A DNA stretch of 37,907 bases from a virus, in the IMG/VR virus record IMGVR_UViG_3300037488_000216, positions 1 to 37,907 of that record; one strand, 5' to 3'. Of the stretch, positions 10,901 to 18,136 are shown piece after piece (positions within the stretch are counted from its first letter, which is position 1; each line of letters opens with the position of its first letter). The notes below the pieces were generated by a model. The model worked only from the letters and a program-made list of their open reading frames with translations. It was not told where the DNA came from and searched no databases. Both the position numbers and the translations under genes were made by a program.

Positions 10901-13900
10901 ATGACAACGGTGGATACGCTCTTAAATATAAGTCGATTGCATATCAGTTTGATGAAGACTCGAGCGGGGAAGTTTTAAAGCCAGGGACTCCGGAATACGC
11001 CGCTAGGACCGAGGCACTTGCTAAAGCTATGCACGATGAAGTCCTACTGGTTTATGAACGCGCTTTAGCTGGTGATGAAAACGCCGCCAGCATTATTCGT
11101 CAGGCCGGTTGGTACAAAGAAATGCGTTCGCGTTTACGCAAAGAATTCGGTGGCCTGGGAGATCTTTTCGCCGACCTATTGGGAGCGACATCTCCAAATA
11201 CTCCTGTTCGCACAAACTGGGAGAGTGCCGTTGACTTGCTGCGCCGTGCAAGTAGGGGTGACTTTGATGAAATTATGCCTAAGTGGGTCGAATGGTCGAA
11301 CGCTATAGACGAAGCGGAAACAGAATTTGCCGCTTGGTTTAATGGTCAGGTCGCATCCGGCAGATCAAAGGCCGATATAACGGACGAAGTCGGTCTTGCC
11401 GCCTTCAAAATTCAACAAAAGAAAAACGGCTTAACCGCAAAACAGATTAAAGAATTGCCCGAATACCAGCGGCTTTATGATGAATTAACTCAGACCGAGT
11501 ACCATCAAAAATATGCCGAAGTGGCGGCGCTCAGAGAACTTCCTGATGACTTGGTCCTAAGAAAAGAAAGTGGGCCAAAGTATGGATTCAATGGCAGAAA
11601 CGCTATTCGTGCAATGCTGGATCTTTGGCGAGTTGTGCGCGACCCTAACGCAGATATTGGAATTGGCGGTACCGCTCCCAAGGCGCTGAACTTCTCTGGA
11701 AACTTGATCGGCTTTCGAGAAAAGGCAACGATTGATGTTTGGGCAGCAAGGCTGTTACAGAGACTATCTGGGCGGGTTCGCATCCCAAGCATGGCCGAGT
11801 CCAGCGTTTCCGGGAAGATGCTGTCCACCGGAGAGACAACGCAAGCATTTGGTTTCGGCCAAGAGGTATTTAAAAAAGCTGTAAAAGAAATACGCATCGA
11901 TCCTATTATGAGCAAAAACGATTTGCTCAGTAAAATAAACGATGATGATCTGCAAGCAATAGTTTGGTTTCTGGAAAAGGAAGTATGGACAAAAGGCAAC
12001 TGGACATCGGCAGCAGGTGAAGGCGGTTCATTTGAATACGAGGCTGACCTAACCGGACAGCCCGAACAGGCTCGAATTCGTGAACTGCGTAAGATTGCCG
12101 ATTCCGGAGTTTTTGCAACGGAAAAACAAAAGGCTAAAGCGCAGATAGATATGGACTCTCTGAAAGTCAAGAGATCTGTGTTTCGTGAGCAGCGAGAATT
12201 GGCAAAAAAAGATAAAAACAAGAGGGGTATTAACGCTGCGATTAGGAATATAAAGAAGCTGGACAAGGCCATTCTTAGACAAAAAAACATCCTTGATGCA
12301 CCGTCACCGGAAGTAGTAAAACAAAGGCGAAGGAAGGCTCTTGATGAACTCAAACTACTGACCCGAACGGTTGATCGGTTTATGGGTGGTCTCTCAATTC
12401 AACAGTCCACGGAAAAGCAAGGGGTAGACTTTGTCCCGAGCGATTCTGACATGGCTGTGTTGGGCGAGGACATTAGAACCTCGGTATACGAGTCTGACAA
12501 TGGGGCAACGGTACTTGGAAGTAAGGTTCTATCGACACAGGGATATTATGGATCACCGGAGCGAAGCCTAGACCTGGAGGTGATTGCTCGAGCTGGATTT
12601 AACCCCAATCCAATGTGGCTAAAGATGTTAAAGGCCGCGCAGAAAAAGGGGCAAGACAGCACTTTCTTATCTAGAGTATTACGCGATAAAGAAGAGGTTT
12701 ATTTTGACCGCCACCGACCTGGGGTGGAGATTTATTTCCGCGAAGCCGGGGCGATTGATGCTCTACAGCCGATCCTAAAAAAGCTGGCTAATCAGGGAAT
12801 TGAGTTCTATACGGTGATTGTTGACGGGAAGCGCAGCCCGGAAGCCATGGCTGGGGCCATGCCACCCGCTCTTGGAGTTAGGTTCCAGTTTGTTCCGGAA
12901 ATGAGAGAGCGATATGGACTCGATGATTTTAAATGGTCAGAGTTGACAACCGAGGAGGTGGCGGTCAAAATAGAGGAAGCGGGGAATAGTCTCTATAATT
13001 TAGCTTCCCAAGTATTGGCCCAGGTCGAGGGCGTGTCGTTTGCTGGCCAGTTCTGGTACGAGACAGAAGTGGCGTTTAAGAACCAATATCAGGAGAAAAT
13101 AGATGCCATCACAAGGAGAGCTTCTAAAGAGGTCAATAGCAACGCTGGAGCCGAAGTATGGAGCGGACAATCCGTTCGTCAAGGGGTTGAGAATGCAGCT
13201 AATTGGGTTCGAGAGGCAAGAGCGCAGACAGAACGAGATGGATCAGTTCCATCTGGCGGTCAGCCCGGAACTGAAGCCCAAGCTGGCACCAGAGAGACCG
13301 GAAACGGAAGCGGAAAGTATTCGAGCGGAGGCCTTACGCCGCTTGAAGGTGGACCGGTTCGTGGCGAGGACACCAGCCCCGACCCCAGGCTTGTCAGAAT
13401 CGCAGAGCAATACGCAGCAGACAATGGAATCGACCTCAAGCGACAAGCAGAATACGCCCAAGTAGATCCGGCCAGGGCAACTAGAATTGCCGATGCCTAC
13501 GCCGAAATGAAGCATGACCCTCAAAACCCTGTGGTTGCAGAGGCGTATCAAAATATGATCAAGCAGACGAGGGCGCAATATCAAGCCCTTGTCGATGCTG
13601 GTTATGAATTCTATTTCTACGACAATACCAACGATCCTTATGATGGTAACCCATGGAACGCGATGCGCGATCTTAGGGCCAACCAACGTATGGGGGTGTA
13701 CTCAACAGAGGCTGGCTTTGGATCTGGGGATACTGCCGGTACTGTAGATCAAAACGTATCAAACAATCCCCTGCTAGAAGACACCGGGCTGGTCTGGATG
13801 TTTAACGGCAAGCCAAGGAAAGTCCTGGCAAACGATCTTTTCCGTGCTGTCCACGATGCATTCGGACATGGCCTGGAAGGGGCCGGGTTCAGAGCGGCCG

Positions 13901-16900
13901 GAGAAGAGAACGCATGGCAAGCCCACATTAGATTGTTTACTGGATCAGCAGTCGCTGCACTTACTAGCGAAACTCGCGGCCAGAATAGTTGGACTAATTT
14001 TGGTCCATATGGAGAGCAGAATAGAACTGCGAAAGTAGAAGATACAATATTTGCTGATCAAAAAACCGGTCTATTGCCTGAGTTCGCATGGACAGAAGGT
14101 GTCGTTGGAGATCAGCAGATCGCTCCAGAAGTTCGCCCAACTAACCTATTGCGGCAGCCGGTACAAGGCCAGGAAGATGCCCGTGGTGGATTCGACCCAA
14201 CCACTTTAACCACTATTCTTGGGACGGAAGCGGACAACTCCACCTTCCTCCACGAGACCGCTCACTTTTTCCTGTCAGTCTATGCGGACATGGCAGCGAA
14301 TCCCAACGCAACAGAGCAGTCCAAGCAAGATATGCAGACCATACTCGACTGGTTTGGCGTAAAAGATCTTGCTACCTGGAACCAAATGTCTCTGGACGAG
14401 CAGAGAAAATACCACGAGCAGTTCGCGTACAACTACGAGATCTACCTGTTCGAGGGCAAGGCACCCAACATCAAGTTGCAGACTATTTTTGATAGGTTCT
14501 CAGCATGGTTGGCCAGGGTATACAAATCAATCCGTGATGATCTCAACGCGATCTACCGGCAAGAGCATGGCACTGATCTACCTATCCTGACCGGCGAGGT
14601 TAGACAGGTTATGGATAGAATGCTTGCCACCTCAGAACAGATTAAGCAGACAGAGACCGTCCGTAACATGGTGCCTATATTCCAAACCCAGGAACAATCT
14701 GGGATGGATGATAGCGAGTGGGCCGCTTATCAAGAGATGAGTCAGGAAGCCACCAACGCAGCCATTGGAGAGATGCAGACTGCAAGCCTACGTCAGATGA
14801 AGTGGTTATCTGGCGCTAGAAGCAGGGTTCTCAAGGAGATGCAGAAGGAGACCGCTGAGATTCGTAAGTCTCTCAGGGATAAGATTGTCGAAGAGGTCAA
14901 AGCAGATCCAGTCTACCGTGCTATTAATTGGCTGAAGACTGGGGAAACCGTAGACCAGAACGGTAACGATATAAAAGTAGATGCTGGATACAAGTTATCT
15001 ATTGCTGCCGTTAAGGCAATGTACCCAGAAAGCGATACGGCACTGTATCAAGGTCCAGATTTAAAGATACTTGGCATGGGCAAGCAGCGGGGAATGATGT
15101 CTGAAGACGGGCTTCACCCGGATCTAGTTGCTGAGATGTTCGGATTCAAGTCTGGCGATGATCTTGTTAGGGCATTGGTCTCCGCTCGTAAGTTTAACGA
15201 TGAGGTCAATGTAAGAACAGACGAGAGAATGCTGGCCGAACACGCAGAACTGCAAGACCCAAAGTCTATTGAAGTCGCAGTCGAATCAGCAATACACAAC
15301 GAGGCTCGTGCCAGATTCGTGTCTGTTGAGTTAAGGCACCTTGCTAAGGCAACTGCTCCTGTCAGAGTAATGCTAGAAGCTGCTAGGCAAGCCGCTGTTG
15401 CGATATTAGCATCGAAGCCTATAGGTACTATCAAACCTAAGAATTATGCGATTGCAGAGGCTCGTGCAGCACAAGAGGCTATTGATGCAATTAAGAAGGG
15501 TGACACAGCCAAAGCATTAGAAGCCAAGCGCAATCAGTTGCTGAATAACCAATTGGCAGCAGAAGCTATCAAGGCTAATCGGACCGTGGCCAAGTCTCTT
15601 GATCTATTCAAGAAAGTATTCACCGCTGATTCTAGAATTGCAGATAAGCGCGACATGAATCTTGTTAGTGCAGCCAGGGCTATCCTTGCCAACTATGGGA
15701 TGGGCAAGACTGAGTTACCGGTTGGGGCATACCTAGCAAAGGTGCAAGAGTACGATCCAGAGTTCTATGCAGAAATAGAGCCAATGATCACCGCCCATCT
15801 ACAACAGGCCAAGCCTATTACCGAACTGACAACGGACCAATTCACTGACTTGTCTGAGCAGATCCAGGCTTTGTGGCATCTATCGCGTAGAAATAAACAG
15901 ATGGAGATTGACGGTAAGATGGTCGATAGAAACCTTATCGTGGCTGAATTGGTTGATAGGGTTGGAGTTCTCGATACAAAGAAAGAACGCCGTGGATATG
16001 ACAAGGCTATGTCCGATTGGGATAAGCGCAAGATCATGTTGATGGGTGTCAGGGCCGCAATGCGTAGAGTCGAGTCCTGGGTTGATGCAATGGATGGCGG
16101 TAAGTTAGATGGTCCGTTCAGAAAGTACATCTGGAATCCGATCTCTGAGGCCGTTGCTGAATATAGAATAGCAAAGAATGAGTACCTCCAAAAGTATCTT
16201 GATATAGTTAAGTCTGTCCAGAATGGATTGGCTGCTGGATCTATAGATGCTGGTGAAATTGGCTACACATTCAAGAACAAGGCAGAACTACTTCACGCCA
16301 TTCTCCATACGGGTAATGAGTCTAACAAGAGAAAGCTTCTACTTGGCCGGGGATGGGCTGAAGAGAACCAGGACGGGTCGTTAAATACCGCTCGTTGGGA
16401 TAACTTCATGTCTAGGATGTACGCAGAGAATAAGCTTTCCAAGGTTGACTTTGATTTCGCTCAATCTGTCTGGGATCTGCTGGAAGAGATGAAGCCAGCG
16501 GCACAAAAGGTACATAAAGATATGTACGGTTTCTACTTCAACGAGATCTCCGCTAACCCAGTTATAACTCCATTCGGAATATACAGGGGTGGATATGTAC
16601 CTGCGGTGACCGACCCTTGGATTAACACCGATGCCGCCGTGCGGAACGAGCAAGAGACCGGCCAGACCGATAACTCATATATGTTCCCGACCACCGGCCG
16701 GGGCTTCACCAAGGGTCGCGTTGAATACAACAAGCCGTTAATGCTTGATATTGGCTACTTCCCATCCCACCTTGATAAGGTTCTAAGGTTCACTTACATC
16801 GAGCCAAAGATTAAGGATGTCGCAAAGATTGTAAAGACGAGCAAGACATTCTCTGCCGCTATGGATCAACTAGATCCGACCATCCGTGGCGATATGCTTG

Positions 16901-18081
16901 TGCCTTGGCTGCAAAGAACTGCGATGCAGATGATCAAGACCCCAATGAAGGGTGCCGGTGGAAAGCTGGCAGACAAGTTCTTCAGCGAGGTTAGAACTAG
17001 GACCGGGATGCAGTATATGGTCGGGAATGCAGTCAACGCGCTGCAACAGGTGGGCGGTCTGTCCATCGCATTACTGAAGGTAAATCAAGTCCATTTAAGA
17101 AATGCTCTGTGGCTGTACACCCGCCAACCAACAGATACGTCAGCAATGGTTGCAGAAAAATCCAAGTACATGAATACCAGGATGAGCAACCAGCAATTTG
17201 AAATCTCAAAGACCATTGAGGAACTGCTGCTGAATCCAAGTAAGTATGACAAATTAAGAAGCTTTGCAGATAAGCACGGATACTTTATGCAGCAAGGTCT
17301 TCAGAATGTTGTTGATACTATTACATGGATTGGCTCATATAACCAATCCATGATAGAAACTGGCAATGAGAGAGATGCTGTTAGGGCGGCTGATTCAGCG
17401 GTTCGACTCACGCAGGGGAGTTTCGCCCCGGAAGATGTGTCTAGATTTGAAACTGGCACCGCATTCGTTCGAGCATTCACCATGTTCTACTCGTATTTCA
17501 ATATGCTGACTAACTTATTAGGAACGGAATCTGTCAAAACAGTCAGAGAATTTGGAGTTAGAAAAGGAATGGGGCAATTGCTTTATATTTATGTATTCGG
17601 GTTTATGATCCAAGCGGTTCTGTCAGAAGTGATAATACAGGCGGCCGGTGGGTTCGCAGACGGTGACGATGATGAGTGGGACCAGAATGATGCCATGGCT
17701 TTATTCTTTGGTTCTCAGGCCAGGACTGCCATGGCGATGATACCTATAGTCGGGCCAGGTATCATGGCCGGTATTAATGCGTGGAACTCTAAGCCATATG
17801 ATGACCGTATAGGCACATCTGCAACAATATCCGCACTTGAATCAACAGTTCGCGCACCGAATACTCTTTACAAAGCTATTGCAGAAGACGGATCTTGGAA
17901 GAAAGCTGTCAGAGATACGTTGACCGCACTTGGAATGATCACGGGCCTTCCTCTTGGGCAACCGGGCAAGGCTCTTGGCCATCTTGCTGATATCGCGCAG
18001 GGTAGAGCGGAGTCAGAAAACACATCTGATGTTGTCAGGGGAATCATCTCTGGAAAGGACGTAAATAGACCGAATCAATAA
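7960..18081 (+). CDS. Giant polyvalent virion protein: ADP-ribosyltransferase, HD..GH module, zincin and membrane-active C-terminus
   Basis: This 3373-residue protein, 27% of the window, is probably packaged and ejected with the DNA. Modules in order: helical N-terminus with hydrophobic stretches (about 215-240, 300-335, 360-400); ART-like domain about 668-895, with WHGS (H671), G-K-G-M-G and AYGYGFYF (694-708) and a closing NYVVFDPKYL; helical module about 1000-1345 (GFNGRNAIRAML, NLIGFREKATIDVWAARLL), perhaps a known DUF; Lys/Arg-rich coiled coil about 1390-1455; low-complexity linker about 1750-1840; HD..GH module about 1840-2070 (H1965, D1966, H1970, E2004); zincin with HETAH at 2098-2102 and a likely third ligand at E2160; then about 1150 helical residues with hydrophobic segments near the end (LLYIYVFGFMIQAVLSEVII). 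This mix fits the phage 'polyvalent protein' class described by Iyer, Aravind and colleagues. Activity towards host targets is inferred. Confidence 0.85.
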   Translation: MADPMKLEMTVPGAKPTSKFNPNGQDYDYERAMSSGMGPAASGPNAGHWGSVAPVTTQEMATHGLPEGSSIMLKGSLHPTWDKAIAAENARGSNIQKRGDRYFSVPQPSNKQLYELLDSLKSEQNSSLTVSIDNAVKSNSDVAAADQKLSSEIGLPPDVVARNREKIHQDLRASRIKEIADNGMNPALKKLFADPEFAKIAHPDADGLSVVEQSARAIKAVGSGAVGSLLGGGIKGTGTIINDLAYFQTGDKNLKLGSPIYEVGQSIEDFSKKYLRPSGNLNKIEQVAEGVGQAGGQVALWLLSPAAKVTSLSLMLGQGATAMEEMIKNDPVSRTASEVDKAAQRLTGAAITAVTNTLATKFFISAPQTLALSNKWLHHSITVGLGAGVEGITELAENVLHDMAGAMTNPESKIKWAEAQDAGEIGAYVGAIVQSIANAALHIKANKQKSEFEKLQTAGGEQGLKQKSPDAYNKFSDSVAAHMANTTDGPVTDVYIDRNTFKQALTDNKIDPVAVGKAIPSITDQVNSVDITGDIVIPMNDWIGKVIGTDVGAVLFPHARGSVNAPSLGEVQQAAAMQPEMSEQILAAIAKKQTNDAFVKSSHEVQDIMFQQLKQTGRYADPVSRINAQLVRDFVVTQAANQNMMPMDFFNKYMYKVTAEGQAAYNQDVWHGSPYKFPPTEQNPLGEFDLVNIGKGMGTQAYGYGFYFSGSKGVAKSWSDAAVFKNNEAIKYDGETNKEIDGALEALSYFYKNTDNIDLSNAKQLAEFVNNAAQLSEDEGDSEIAKTLRSLDINKLHGNAGNVYKVDLSDEIIAKMLDWEKPINQQHPDVQAAIKQLGTGLPLDKSGEWIYQELKDGGSPERVSKLLSDAGVAGIRNSDNYVVFDPKYLTILDRNGETQNLLKQPSTLARGDVTQPLVERGERALDGQTRVSETERVAIDKAAKEADVSAIEIERQIRKHKKAHPVSDGWAPLEFIGVSLNDNGGYALKYKSIAYQFDEDSSGEVLKPGTPEYAARTEALAKAMHDEVLLVYERALAGDENAASIIRQAGWYKEMRSRLRKEFGGLGDLFADLLGATSPNTPVRTNWESAVDLLRRASRGDFDEIMPKWVEWSNAIDEAETEFAAWFNGQVASGRSKADITDEVGLAAFKIQQKKNGLTAKQIKELPEYQRLYDELTQTEYHQKYAEVAALRELPDDLVLRKESGPKYGFNGRNAIRAMLDLWRVVRDPNADIGIGGTAPKALNFSGNLIGFREKATIDVWAARLLQRLSGRVRIPSMAESSVSGKMLSTGETTQAFGFGQEVFKKAVKEIRIDPIMSKNDLLSKINDDDLQAIVWFLEKEVWTKGNWTSAAGEGGSFEYEADLTGQPEQARIRELRKIADSGVFATEKQKAKAQIDMDSLKVKRSVFREQRELAKKDKNKRGINAAIRNIKKLDKAILRQKNILDAPSPEVVKQRRRKALDELKLLTRTVDRFMGGLSIQQSTEKQGVDFVPSDSDMAVLGEDIRTSVYESDNGATVLGSKVLSTQGYYGSPERSLDLEVIARAGFNPNPMWLKMLKAAQKKGQDSTFLSRVLRDKEEVYFDRHRPGVEIYFREAGAIDALQPILKKLANQGIEFYTVIVDGKRSPEAMAGAMPPALGVRFQFVPEMRERYGLDDFKWSELTTEEVAVKIEEAGNSLYNLASQVLAQVEGVSFAGQFWYETEVAFKNQYQEKIDAITRRASKEVNSNAGAEVWSGQSVRQGVENAANWVREARAQTERDGSVPSGGQPGTEAQAGTRETGNGSGKYSSGGLTPLEGGPVRGEDTSPDPRLVRIAEQYAADNGIDLKRQAEYAQVDPARATRIADAYAEMKHDPQNPVVAEAYQNMIKQTRAQYQALVDAGYEFYFYDNTNDPYDGNPWNAMRDLRANQRMGVYSTEAGFGSGDTAGTVDQNVSNNPLLEDTGLVWMFNGKPRKVLANDLFRAVHDAFGHGLEGAGFRAAGEENAWQAHIRLFTGSAVAALTSETRGQNSWTNFGPYGEQNRTAKVEDTIFADQKTGLLPEFAWTEGVVGDQQIAPEVRPTNLLRQPVQGQEDARGGFDPTTLTTILGTEADNSTFLHETAHFFLSVYADMAANPNATEQSKQDMQTILDWFGVKDLATWNQMSLDEQRKYHEQFAYNYEIYLFEGKAPNIKLQTIFDRFSAWLARVYKSIRDDLNAIYRQEHGTDLPILTGEVRQVMDRMLATSEQIKQTETVRNMVPIFQTQEQSGMDDSEWAAYQEMSQEATNAAIGEMQTASLRQMKWLSGARSRVLKEMQKETAEIRKSLRDKIVEEVKADPVYRAINWLKTGETVDQNGNDIKVDAGYKLSIAAVKAMYPESDTALYQGPDLKILGMGKQRGMMSEDGLHPDLVAEMFGFKSGDDLVRALVSARKFNDEVNVRTDERMLAEHAELQDPKSIEVAVESAIHNEARARFVSVELRHLAKATAPVRVMLEAARQAAVAILASKPIGTIKPKNYAIAEARAAQEAIDAIKKGDTAKALEAKRNQLLNNQLAAEAIKANRTVAKSLDLFKKVFTADSRIADKRDMNLVSAARAILANYGMGKTELPVGAYLAKVQEYDPEFYAEIEPMITAHLQQAKPITELTTDQFTDLSEQIQALWHLSRRNKQMEIDGKMVDRNLIVAELVDRVGVLDTKKERRGYDKAMSDWDKRKIMLMGVRAAMRRVESWVDAMDGGKLDGPFRKYIWNPISEAVAEYRIAKNEYLQKYLDIVKSVQNGLAAGSIDAGEIGYTFKNKAELLHAILHTGNESNKRKLLLGRGWAEENQDGSLNTARWDNFMSRMYAENKLSKVDFDFAQSVWDLLEEMKPAAQKVHKDMYGFYFNEISANPVITPFGIYRGGYVPAVTDPWINTDAAVRNEQETGQTDNSYMFPTTGRGFTKGRVEYNKPLMLDIGYFPSHLDKVLRFTYIEPKIKDVAKIVKTSKTFSAAMDQLDPTIRGDMLVPWLQRTAMQMIKTPMKGAGGKLADKFFSEVRTRTGMQYMVGNAVNALQQVGGLSIALLKVNQVHLRNALWLYTRQPTDTSAMVAEKSKYMNTRMSNQQFEISKTIEELLLNPSKYDKLRSFADKHGYFMQQGLQNVVDTITWIGSYNQSMIETGNERDAVRAADSAVRLTQGSFAPEDVSRFETGTAFVRAFTMFYSYFNMLTNLLGTESVKTVREFGVRKGMGQLLYIYVFGFMIQAVLSEVIIQAAGGFADGDDDEWDQNDAMALFFGSQARTAMAMIPIVGPGIMAGINAWNSKPYDDRIGTSATISALESTVRAPNTLYKAIAEDGSWKKAVRDTLTALGMITGLPLGQPGKALGHLADIAQGRAESENTSDVVRGIISGKDVNRPNQ
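13103..13465 (+). CDS. Nested 120-residue gene in another frame inside the giant virion gene
   Basis: An ATG at 13103 is preceded by AGGAG at 13091-13095 with 7-base spacing, one of the best ribosome binding sites in the window. It opens a 120-codon frame offset +2 from the surrounding gene. The product looks like a real folded protein: MPSQGELLKRSIATLEPKYG, then DNPFVKGLRMQL, an amphipathic charged middle and a Ser/Thr/Gln tail. Small phage proteins beginning with this 'ELL-x-x-SI-x-x-LE-x-x-YG-x-x-N-x-FV-x-x-L' pattern seem familiar, but I cannot name the family. The giant protein's own frame over this stretch becomes a Gly/Ser/Glu-rich linker, as expected if the nested frame is the constrained one. 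Function unknown; perhaps a virion or assembly partner of the giant protein. Confidence 0.62.
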   Translation: MPSQGELLKRSIATLEPKYGADNPFVKGLRMQLIGFERQERRQNEMDQFHLAVSPELKPKLAPERPETEAESIRAEALRRLKVDRFVARTPAPTPGLSESQSNTQQTMESTSSDKQNTPK

Positions 18082-18136
18082 TTATCCGTAACTAATTTAT
18101 TTAACTTACTATTAGAGTATCCCATAGGAGTACCCG

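Noticed and set aside
11505-12353. 282-codon open frame on the minus strand opposite the giant gene
   Set aside because: Its product is a Ser/Leu/Phe/Arg-rich translation typical of an antisense shadow, it has no ribosome binding site, and the sense strand codes for a conserved-looking module.
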